Both the position numbers and the translations under genes were made by a program. Shown one piece after another: positions 1-5,677 of a stretch of DNA of 7,974 nucleotides. The stretch is taken from assembly GCA_945918815.1 (NCBI GenBank), contig CAMEIU010000103.1, forward strand, positions 1 to 7,974, in the 5' to 3' direction. Every line of letters begins with the position of its first letter. Positions within the stretch are counted from its first letter, which is position 1. The stretch comes from an uncultured Clostridia bacterium (GTDB lineage: Bacteria; Bacillota; Clostridia; Oscillospirales; Oscillospiraceae). The notes beneath the pieces were generated by a model. That model worked only from the letters and a program-made list of their open reading frames with translations. It was not told the DNA's origin and ran no database searches.

Positions 1-345
1 TTTCTTCATGGCCTCCACCACCTCGGGCAGCCGGGCGCCCTTGCCGATCATGCCTCTGGCGCCCACGGACATCAGGGTGGGGGCGTAGGCGTCCATCCGG
101 CCGGAGGTGGTGGGACCGGCGGAGCCAATGACCTGGCCGGGCTTGGCCGGGGTGGGGCCGACGTAATAAATGGTGGCGTCGGTGGGGGCAAAGGGCCGGG
201 GCTCTCCCTTGGCCAGTGCTTCGCACATGCGCGTGTGGCCCGCGTCCCGGGAGGTGTAGACGGTGCCGGTCAGCAGGACCCAGTCCCCGGCATGGAGGCT
301 GCGGGCCAGTTCCGCGGTCAGCGGTAAGGTGATTCGCTTTTCCAT
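1..345 (-). CDS. Class I fumarate hydratase, beta subunit (C-terminal part cut by window edge)
   Basis: This is the smaller subunit of an iron-sulfur (class I) hydro-lyase that interconverts malate and fumarate in the cytoplasm. The first 115 residues are visible, against a usual length of roughly 180, and the frame stays open to the left edge. Family hallmarks are seen: LLTGTVYTSRDAGH at about 24-37, YYVGPTPAKPG at 60-70, GPTTSGRMD at 77-85 and MIGKG at 99-103. The ATG immediately follows the TAA of the alpha subunit (TAAATG, no gap). A GGAGG at 358-354, inside the alpha gene, sits 8 nt upstream, so the two subunits are probably translationally coupled. The family also includes L(+)-tartrate dehydratase beta subunits; the neighbouring fumarate reductase genes favour fumarase. 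Confidence 0.93.
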   Translation of the reverse strand, partial: MEKRITLPLTAELARSLHAGDWVLLTGTVYTSRDAGHTRMCEALAKGEPRPFAPTDATIYYVGPTPAKPGQVIGSAGPTTSGRMDAYAPTLMSVGARGMIGKGARLPEVVEAMKK

Positions 346-1188
346 TTACAGCACCTCCGTTTTGTGGCGGGTCACATGGCAGTTGATGTTGATGGCGCAG
401 GGCATCCCGGCAATGTGGGTGGGCAGGGTCTCAATGTTCAGGCCGATGGCCGTGGTTTTGCCACCGAAGCCCTGGGGGCCGATGCCCAATTGGTTGACCT
501 TTTCCAGCATTTCATCTTCCAGTTCCGCGTAGAAGGGGTCGGGATGGTGGGAACCCAGGGGCCGCATCAGGGCCTTTTTGGCCAGCAGCGCCGCTTTGTC
601 AAAGGTGCCGCCGATGCCCACGCCGATGACCATGGGCGGGCAGGGATTGGGCCCGGCGTTCTCCACGGTCTCGAGAATAAAGTCCTTGATGCCCTGGAGC
701 CCGGCGGAGGGCTTGAACATCCGAATGGCGCTCATGTTTTCGCTGCCGAAGCCCTTGGGACCCACGGTGACCGTCACCCGATCTCCGGGGACGATCTCCG
801 TGTAGAGCATGGCGGGGGTGTTGTCGCCGGTGTTGCCCCGGCGCACCGGGTCCCGGACCACGGACTTGCGGAGATATCCTTTGTCGTAGCCCCGGCGGAC
901 GCCCTCGTCCACAGCCTCCCTGAGGTCGCCGCCCACGAAATGGACGTCCTGGCCGATCTCCAGGAACACGCAGGCCATGCCCGTATCCTGACAGATGGGA
1001 ACCTCTTCCCGGTCGGCGATTTCAAAGTTTTCAATGATGTTGTCTAAGACGCCCTGGGCGATGTCCCAGTCCTCGCAGGCCCGGCACTGCCGGATGGCGG
1101 CCTGCACGTCCTGGGGCAGATGCTCGTTGGCCTCCATGCACAGCCGCGCAATGACCTCCGTCAGGCGGCTGACGTCAATTTCTCGCAT
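346..1188 (-). CDS. Class I fumarate hydratase, alpha subunit
   Basis: This 280-residue protein is the [4Fe-4S]-binding subunit of a two-subunit fumarase, an aconitase-type hydro-lyase in which a labile cluster activates the substrate. The three expected cluster ligands are visible: Cys66 in PICQDTG, Cys183 in GPNPCPP and Cys270 in CHVTRH near the C-terminus. Other family blocks are RRGNTGDNTPA (about 117-127), GPKGFGSENMS (143-153) and GVGIGGTFDKA (189-199). The ATG at 1188 is chosen because a perfect AGGAGG lies 5 nt upstream; an in-frame ATG at 1221 would add 11 residues that overlap the repeat element and have no such site. A separate promoter lies upstream, so the pair may be expressed apart from the reductase genes. 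Such clusters are oxygen sensitive, which fits an anaerobe. Tartrate dehydratase is the main alternative; context favours fumarate. Confidence 0.95.
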   Translation of the reverse strand: MREIDVSRLTEVIARLCMEANEHLPQDVQAAIRQCRACEDWDIAQGVLDNIIENFEIADREEVPICQDTGMACVFLEIGQDVHFVGGDLREAVDEGVRRGYDKGYLRKSVVRDPVRRGNTGDNTPAMLYTEIVPGDRVTVTVGPKGFGSENMSAIRMFKPSAGLQGIKDFILETVENAGPNPCPPMVIGVGIGGTFDKAALLAKKALMRPLGSHHPDPFYAELEDEMLEKVNQLGIGPQGFGGKTTAIGLNIETLPTHIAGMPCAININCHVTRHKTEVL

Positions 1189-1193
1189 AAAAA

Positions 1194-1199
1194 CCTCCT
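1194..1199 (-). promoter_or_regulatory. Ribosome binding site of fumarase alpha
   Basis: A perfect AGGAGG on the minus strand followed by five T residues and ATG at 1188. It decides the start in favour of MREIDV over the longer frame. Confidence 0.85.
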
Positions 1200-1206
1200 G
1201 TTCCCG

Positions 1207-1279
1207 CGCAGCACACCTCATCCGACCCGGCTGCGCCGGGCCACCTTCCCCGCAAGGGGAAGGCTTTGGGTGCGCTGCG
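1207..1279. repeat. Palindromic cloverleaf-like intergenic repeat element
   Basis: This 73-nt element has three nested or adjacent inverted repeats. The outer arms are 1207-1217 with 1269-1279 (CGCAGC with GCTGCG, then one A-C mismatch, then CACC with GGTG). Inside are two hairpins: CCCGGC/GCCGGG at 1226-1231 and 1235-1240 with a 3-nt loop, and the 8-bp perfect stem CCTTCCCC/GGGGAAGG at 1244-1251 and 1256-1263 with a 4-nt loop. The fold is a three-way junction in either strand. From memory, very similar sequences are dispersed in intergenic regions of Oscillospiraceae and related gut Firmicutes; I could not check copy number here. It lies in the leader of the fumarase gene, 7 nt upstream of the ribosome binding site. 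Confidence 0.75.
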
Positions 1280-1302
1280 ATGTCGTTTCATTTGGTACAG
1301 CG

Positions 1303-1320
1303 TGCAGGCGAAAACCTGCA
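1303..1320 (-). other. Hairpin at the start of the fumarase leader
   Basis: TGCAGG and CCTGCA form a perfect 6-bp stem around a 6-nt loop. It begins within a few bases of the transcription start predicted from the promoter at 1330-1359. A stem this close to the 5' end could stabilise the transcript. There is no T-run after it, so it does not look like an intrinsic terminator. It could also be a chance palindrome. Confidence 0.4.
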
Positions 1321-1329
1321 AGCATTTTC

Positions 1330-1359
1330 ATTTTACTGAATGGTTTATCAATCTGTCAA
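1330..1359 (-). promoter_or_regulatory. Sigma-A-type promoter for the fumarase genes
   Basis: On the minus strand there is a perfect -35 hexamer TTGACA (1359-1354), an 18-nt spacer, and TAAAAT (1335-1330), a 5-of-6 match to the -10 consensus. It lies in an AT-rich patch that stands out from the GC-rich surroundings, just downstream of the flavoprotein gene. Predicted transcription start is near 1323, giving a leader of about 135 nt that contains a hairpin and the palindromic repeat. No operator site was recognised. Confidence 0.7.
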
Positions 1360-1389
1360 CCAAAACCCAGAGGAAGCACAGGAAAAAGC

Positions 1390-2991
1390 CTATCTCTCAT
1401 GCCGTGCATACCGGGGCAGCAGCAGGGGGGAGACGCCGGGCTCTGTGATTCCGGCTTCGTCCAGTTCCCGGGCGTAGGCTTCGATGTGGTCCAGGTTCAT
1501 GGTTCCCAGATCCACGGCTTTCGCCTTGGCGGCCGCGGCCTTGCCTGCATTGCGGCCGAAGACGATGATGTCCAGCAAAGAGTTGCCCATGAGCCGGTTC
1601 CGGCCGTGGATGCCGCCCACCGCCTCGCCGGCCACCAGCAGGTTGTCAATGGTCTTGGTGAAGCCGTCGCCGTTGATTTCCAGACCGCCGTTCTGGTAGT
1701 GGAGGGTGGGATAGACCAGAATGGGCTCCTTGCGCATATCGATATCATAGTTCAGGTACATCCGCAGCATGGCGGGAATGCGGGCCTCGATGGTGCCGGG
1801 ACCGCCGATTTCCTCCATCATGGGGGTGTCCAGCCAGACGCCGCTGCCCAGGGGCGTGGTCACGCCCTTATGGCGGCCGGTGCATTCGCGGATGATGGAG
1901 GCGGCGGCCACATCCCGGGTCTCCAGGGGATGCATAAAGGCCTCGCCGTCCACGTTGACCAGCATGGCCCCCAGGGACCGGACCTTCTCCGTGACCAGCG
2001 CGCCGTAGATCTGGGCGGGATAGGCCACGCCGGTGGGATGGTACTGAATGGTGTCCTGATACAGCAGGGGCACGCCGGCCCGGTAGCCGAGAATCAGACC
2101 GTCTGCCGTGGCGCCGTAGTGGTTGGAGGTGGGGAAGCCCTGGTAGTGGAGCCGTCCCGCGCCGCCGGTGGCCAGAATCACGGTCTTGGCCCGGGCCACC
2201 AGATAGTCGCCGGTCTCCATATTTAGCAGCACTGCACCGGCGACCTGGCCCCGGTCGTCCTTGATCAGCTCCACGGCGGAGGTGAATTCCACCACGGGGA
2301 TTTTCCGGTTCAGAACCTCGTCCCGCAGGGTCCGCATGATCTCCGCGCCGGAGTAGTCCTTGCAGGCGTGCATCCGCTTCCGGGAGGTGCCGCCGCCGTG
2401 GGTGGTGATCATGTTGCCCTCGGTGTCCTTGTCGAACATGACGCCCAGGCGGTTGAGCCACTGAATGGCGTCTGGGGCCTCCATGACCAGCCGCTTCAAG
2501 AGCTCCGGCCGGGCGGCGAAGTGGCCGCCGCCGAAGGCGTCCAGATAGTGCTGGACCGGGGAGTCGCCGGGCTTGTCGGCGGCCTGGATGCCACCCTCTG
2601 CCATCATGGTGTTGGCGTCGCCGATGCGCAGCTTCGTGACCATCATGACATTGGACCCGGCCTCGTGGGCCTCAATGGCCGCGGCCGCGCCCGCGCCGCC
2701 GCCGCCGATGACCAGCACGTCCACGTCGTAGTCGATCTTCTGAAGGTCGATGTCCTGACCCAGCAGACGGCTGTTGGAGTGGAGCAGATTCCGCAGCTCC
2801 GTGGGCGCCTTCTGGCCCTTGTTGGGGCCAATCTGAATTTCGGCGAAGCCGTCGGTCCTGTAGTCCGGGTGGTAGGCCCTCAGCAGTGCGTCCTTTTCCT
2901 CGGCAGTCATGCGCCGGGGCTCCATGCCCATGCGGGCCGGCCGGGTGGCCTCCACCTTGCGGATGGATTCAAGCATTTCCGGTGTAAACAT
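1390..2991 (-). CDS. frdA: Soluble fumarate reductase/succinate dehydrogenase-type flavoprotein subunit
   Basis: The 533-residue product is an FAD-dependent fumarate reductase-family flavoprotein, predicted to reduce fumarate to succinate, or the reverse, in the cytoplasm. The dinucleotide fold VIGGGGAG is at about 94-101 and MAEGG at 130-134. By comparison with E. coli FrdA, the substrate and catalytic residues are kept: His318 in QYHPTG, Thr334-Glu335 in LVTEK, Arg359 in ETRDVAAAS, His431 in TLHYQNGG and Arg466 in HGRNRLMGNSL. Two oddities: Asn127 occupies the place of the covalent-FAD histidine, and about 88 residues precede the FAD fold while the C-terminal helical domain is largely missing. 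AAGGAGG lies 6 nt before the ATG, and the iron-sulfur subunit ends 11 nt upstream, so the two are co-translated partners. A different enoate substrate is possible, but the fumarase neighbour supports fumarate. The symbol is provisional. Confidence 0.9.
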   Translation of the reverse strand: MFTPEMLESIRKVEATRPARMGMEPRRMTAEEKDALLRAYHPDYRTDGFAEIQIGPNKGQKAPTELRNLLHSNSRLLGQDIDLQKIDYDVDVLVIGGGGAGAAAAIEAHEAGSNVMMVTKLRIGDANTMMAEGGIQAADKPGDSPVQHYLDAFGGGHFAARPELLKRLVMEAPDAIQWLNRLGVMFDKDTEGNMITTHGGGTSRKRMHACKDYSGAEIMRTLRDEVLNRKIPVVEFTSAVELIKDDRGQVAGAVLLNMETGDYLVARAKTVILATGGAGRLHYQGFPTSNHYGATADGLILGYRAGVPLLYQDTIQYHPTGVAYPAQIYGALVTEKVRSLGAMLVNVDGEAFMHPLETRDVAAASIIRECTGRHKGVTTPLGSGVWLDTPMMEEIGGPGTIEARIPAMLRMYLNYDIDMRKEPILVYPTLHYQNGGLEINGDGFTKTIDNLLVAGEAVGGIHGRNRLMGNSLLDIIVFGRNAGKAAAAKAKAVDLGTMNLDHIEAYARELDEAGITEPGVSPLLLPRYARHER

Positions 2992-3002
2992 GGTCTGCCT
3001 CC

Positions 3003-3677
3003 TTATTTCTCAATGTCCCGATGGTTGTACAGCTCCTGCATTTCTGCAATGGGCTTCTGCATGATCTGCTCGATCAAATCGTCATACTGTCCGGCGTGGA
3101 TTTCCTCCACCCGCTCTGTCAGGTGCTTGGCCTCGGGGGCGATATATTTGCCGGTGAGCCGCCGGGCCAGCAGGCCCACCATGGGGTGGGAGATCTCGGC
3201 GGGACAGCGGACGGAGCAGCAGCCGCAGCCCACGCAGTCGAAGGATTCCTCGGCGCATTGTTCCAGCTCGCCCCGCTGGGCGTAGGCGATGTACTGCATG
3301 ACGTTCAGGTTTTGGGTGCAGGCCTTGGTGCAGGCGTTGCAGCCGATGCAGCTGTAGATTTCCGGGTACAGCTCCATCATGACCTGCTGATTGGGCCGCA
3401 GGTCCTCGATGTTGTAGGTCCGCTTGTCCGTGGGGAAGAAGGGAATGGAGGCCACATACATGCCCTCCTGCACCTGAGTCTGGCAGGCCAGACAGGTTTT
3501 CAGCTCGTTCTTGCCCTTGATGCGGTAGATGGTGGCGCAGGCCCCGCAGAACCCGTGACGGCAGCCGCAGCCCCGGGTCAGGGTGTACCCGGCGTACTCC
3601 ATGGCCGTCATAATGGTCAAGTCCGCCGGAACCTCGTAGCGCTTGCCGTAGAAGTAAACATTTACCAATTTTTCCAT
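3003..3677 (-). CDS. frdB: Fumarate reductase/succinate dehydrogenase-type iron-sulfur subunit
   Basis: This 224-residue electron-transfer subunit should pass electrons to the flavoprotein encoded directly downstream. The N-terminal half is a plant-type [2Fe-2S] domain with Cys39, Cys44, Cys47 and Cys62 (C-x4-C-x2-C-x14-C; extra Cys at 37 and 65). The C-terminal half has two complete CxxCxxCxxxC motifs, Cys110/113/116/120 and Cys148/151/154/158. Membrane-bound FrdB/SdhB has a residue such as Val at the position of Cys151 and so makes a [3Fe-4S] centre; here two [4Fe-4S] clusters are expected. There is no transmembrane segment, and it is too short to carry the C-terminal HdrB-like CCG domain found in methanogen TfrB. 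Start: ATG at 3677 is preferred. An in-frame TTG at 3689 adds four residues; AGGGA is 5 nt before the TTG and AAGGA is 12 nt before the ATG, so either is possible. Confidence 0.9.
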   Translation of the reverse strand: MEKLVNVYFYGKRYEVPADLTIMTAMEYAGYTLTRGCGCRHGFCGACATIYRIKGKNELKTCLACQTQVQEGMYVASIPFFPTDKRTYNIEDLRPNQQVMMELYPEIYSCIGCNACTKACTQNLNVMQYIAYAQRGELEQCAEESFDCVGCGCCSVRCPAEISHPMVGLLARRLTGKYIAPEAKHLTERVEEIHAGQYDDLIEQIMQKPIAEMQELYNHRDIEK

Positions 3678-3728
3678 AAGAAAAGACAATCCTTTCCCTG
3701 ATGTCGTGTGATACTAGACAATTCTGAC

Positions 3729-3758
3729 TGTAGGGGCCGCATATATGCGGCCCTTACA
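3729..3758. repeat. 30-nt intergenic palindrome between the Flx and fumarate reductase genes
   Basis: GGGCCGCATA at 3734-3743 and its exact reverse complement at 3744-3753 make a perfect 20-nt palindrome. With one G-T pair (3733/3754) the symmetry extends to 3729-3758. Shorter outer inverted copies, GACAAT at 3717-3722 and ATTGTC at 3782-3787, flank it, so the unit may be a 71-nt miniature element. There is no T-run on the minus-strand side, so it is not a classical intrinsic terminator, but the stem may affect RNA stability or the amount of transcript reaching frdBA. It fills the only sizeable gap (117 nt) in the right-hand gene run; apart from it I see no convincing promoter there. Confidence 0.7.
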
Positions 3759-3794
3759 CTGGATTTCCGACAGCTTTGCCCATTGTCAATTGCC

Positions 3795-4649
3795 TTAATA
3801 TTCCGGCGGCAGCTCGTCCAGTTGGTCGCAGCGGAACACCGGGCCGTCCTTGCAGACGTACTTGGAGCCGATGTTGCAGCGGCCGCATTTGCCCACGCCG
3901 CACTTCATGCGAAGCTCCAACGTGGTGTAGACCTGCTCCTTGGAGAAGCCCAGTTCCTGCAGACCGGTCAGGACGAACTTGATCATAATGGGAGGACCGC
4001 AGACCAGGGCCGTCTTGTCTGCGGAAAAGCCGATCTCCTTGAGATAGGCGGGGACGAAGCCCACATGGCCGTCCCAGCCATCCTGGGGCCGGTCGATGGT
4101 CAGGTAGACGTTGGTATTGGGCGCCTTGGCCCAGACCTCCTGAATTTCCTGGAGCTTCACCAGGTCATCGGCGGAGCGGGAGCCGTAGAGAATGTCCACA
4201 GCGCCGTAGTCCGCCCGGTTGTCCAAAACATAGTTGATGACGGACCGGAGAGGCGCCAGGCCGATGCCGCCGGCAATGAACAGCAGGTCCTTGCCCTTCA
4301 AAGCGTCCTCCACGGGGAAGTGGTTGCCGTAGGGGCCGCGGACGGTGATCTCGTCGCCCACTTGGAGTGTGTGCAGCGCTTCGGTCAGCTGGCCGCATTT
4401 CTTGATGGAAAACTCCTGGTAGTCCCGGTTGGTGGGGGAGGATGTGATGGAGAACATGGCCTCGCTGACGCCGGGGACGCAGACCATGGCGCACTGGCCG
4501 GGCATGTGTTCAAAGAGCTTGCCGCCCTCCGGCGCGTTGACCCGGAAGGTCTTCACGTCGGGGGTCTCCTGGGTGACGCCGGTGATGACGCCCACCTGGG
4601 GGATCAGGGTGTCCCGCAGGAAGCCGGGATTGTATTTACACTCGTGCAT
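3795..4649 (-). CDS. flxA: FlxA-like FAD/NAD(P)-binding oxidoreductase subunit
   Basis: The 284-residue protein belongs to the ferredoxin-NADP reductase-like family with a PyrK-type tail (also seen in AsrB and hydrogenase gamma subunits). It is the predicted NADH entry point of the Flx-Hdr complex. The FAD domain covers about 15-115, with FSITSSP at 66-72. The NAD(P) domain follows, with AGGIGLAP at 126-133 and LVCGPP at 215-220. The C-terminal [2Fe-2S] ligands are Cys250, Cys255, Cys258 and Cys266 (C-x4-C-x2-C-x7-C). The ATG at 4649 shares one base with the TGA of the upstream gene (TGATG), and AGGAGG is 7 nt upstream, inside that gene; this outweighs a start further upstream at 4721. NADH rather than NADPH preference is inferred from family context only. 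Confidence 0.9.
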   Translation of the reverse strand: MHECKYNPGFLRDTLIPQVGVITGVTQETPDVKTFRVNAPEGGKLFEHMPGQCAMVCVPGVSEAMFSITSSPTNRDYQEFSIKKCGQLTEALHTLQVGDEITVRGPYGNHFPVEDALKGKDLLFIAGGIGLAPLRSVINYVLDNRADYGAVDILYGSRSADDLVKLQEIQEVWAKAPNTNVYLTIDRPQDGWDGHVGFVPAYLKEIGFSADKTALVCGPPIMIKFVLTGLQELGFSKEQVYTTLELRMKCGVGKCGRCNIGSKYVCKDGPVFRCDQLDELPPEY

Positions 4650-5674
4650 CACGGGTCCTCCTTTCCAAAGGCCTTGATGACCTTGACAATGTTCAGATGG
4701 GCCGGGCACTTCTCCACGCACCGGCCGCAGCCCACGCAGGAGTACATGCCGTCGTTGTTGGCCGGGAAGTAGACCAGCTTGTGCATGAACCGCTGGCGGA
4801 ACCGCTGCATCTGACTGGTGCGGCTGTTGGCGGCGGCCATCATGGTAAAATCGGAGTACATGCAGGAGTCCCAGCAGCGGTACCGCTGGACGCCCTTGCC
4901 CGTGTCGTAGTCTTTGATGTCATAGCACTGACAGGTGGGACACACAAAGGTGCAGGTCCCGCAGGCCAGACAGGGCTTGTAGAGCTGCTCCCACAGAGGA
5001 CTGTCGAACTTTTCCTCCGTGGCGTTCCCGTTCCAGCCCTCCAGGGACAGATGGGAATAGGGCAGCTGCTCCACCATGGCCCGGATGGCAGCCTGCTCCG
5101 CATCCACGGGCGCGGTCTCCGCGTCCTCCAAGAGGTCAGAAACCAGTTCCGTCAAAGCCTCGCCCTTTTCGGTCTGCGGCTGCCAGTAGAGATATTCCGC
5201 CGCGATCCAGGCCGCCACGTCTCCTGCCGGGGCGGCGCAGTCGATTTGGAAGACCTTGCAGAAGCAGGTCTCCTCCGGCGCATGGCAGGCCAGGGACACG
5301 ATGGTCCCGTGTTGGCGGCGGGCGGCATAAAAGCTGTCCACCGGGTCCTTTAAAAACACCTGGTCCAGGACCCGGACGCCCTGTACGTCGCAGGCTTTCA
5401 TGCCGAAGACCACGAAGTCCTGATTTGCCAGTTCCTCCGGCTCCACATGGAGCTTTTGGCCCTCCCGGCGGCAGGTGTAGAGGGTTTCGCTCTGGGGGAA
5501 GAACGCATCCTTGGGGGACTTGACGGTTTTCAGGGTGTCCAGGTCCGCCTCCGCGTCCTCGGTCCAGAAGGCGAAGTTGGTCTTTCCGGCGGACCGGACG
5601 GGCAGATACAGGGCCCGGGTCTCCGAAATACGCCGGTAAAGGGCCTTCAGGTGTTCCAGTTTGATTCGCTTCAT
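4649..5674 (-). CDS. flxB: FlxB-like iron-sulfur protein (AsrA/hydrogenase-type, two [4Fe-4S])
   Basis: The 341-residue cytoplasmic electron-transfer subunit lies between the FlxC-like and FlxA-like genes. About 230 residues without an obvious cofactor fold are followed by a bacterial ferredoxin-like region: Cys235/238/241/245 (CLACGTCTFVCP, followed by Cys248 and Cys250) and Cys313/316/319/323 (CVGCGRCVEKCP). The N-terminal part has a KACD motif at 93-96 and a Cys cluster at 130, 137 and 139, comparable to a KPCD motif and Cys103 in the FlxC-like protein. The family includes anaerobic sulfite reductase subunit A and hydrogenase beta-type subunits; the gene order FlxD-C-B-A makes the Flx assignment the best. 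The ATG follows the previous stop by 3 nt, with AAGGGG 7 nt before it. It relays electrons between FlxA and the rest of the module (inference). Confidence 0.87.
   Translation of the reverse strand: MKRIKLEHLKALYRRISETRALYLPVRSAGKTNFAFWTEDAEADLDTLKTVKSPKDAFFPQSETLYTCRREGQKLHVEPEELANQDFVVFGMKACDVQGVRVLDQVFLKDPVDSFYAARRQHGTIVSLACHAPEETCFCKVFQIDCAAPAGDVAAWIAAEYLYWQPQTEKGEALTELVSDLLEDAETAPVDAEQAAIRAMVEQLPYSHLSLEGWNGNATEEKFDSPLWEQLYKPCLACGTCTFVCPTCQCYDIKDYDTGKGVQRYRCWDSCMYSDFTMMAAANSRTSQMQRFRQRFMHKLVYFPANNDGMYSCVGCGRCVEKCPAHLNIVKVIKAFGKEDP
4657..4662 (-). promoter_or_regulatory. Ribosome binding site of flxA
   Basis: AGGAGG on the minus strand, 7 nt before the ATG at 4649 and inside the end of the upstream coding region. 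It fixes the flxA start and implies translational coupling. Confidence 0.8.
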
Positions 5675-5677
5675 CCC

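Noticed and set aside
1120..2226. Long open frame on the plus strand (about 368 codons)
   Set aside because: It lies opposite frdA and the repeat, has low-complexity Gly/Ala/His/Val-rich composition and no recognisable motif. Such antisense frames are common opposite GC-rich genes.
2368..3285. Open frame on the plus strand opposite frdA/frdB
   Set aside because: Antisense shadow of two strongly supported genes; no motif and no ribosome binding site that I could argue for.
1390..3677. Membrane-bound succinate dehydrogenase complex
   Set aside because: No cytochrome b or anchor subunit gene and no transmembrane segment; cluster and flavin ligands differ from quinone-linked enzymes.
3729..3758. 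Intrinsic terminator after flxA
   Set aside because: The stem is strong but no T-run follows it on the minus strand; kept only as a palindromic repeat.
3760..3795. Promoter for frdBA starting from TTGACA near 3786-3791
   Set aside because: The -35 is good, but the sequence 17 nt downstream (AAATCC) does not resemble a -10 element, and the hexamer is part of an inverted repeat arm.
3708..4772. Open frame on the plus strand opposite flxA (about 354 codons)
   Set aside because: Composition typical of an antisense GC-rich frame, and it runs through the palindrome and flxA, whose cofactor motifs are complete.
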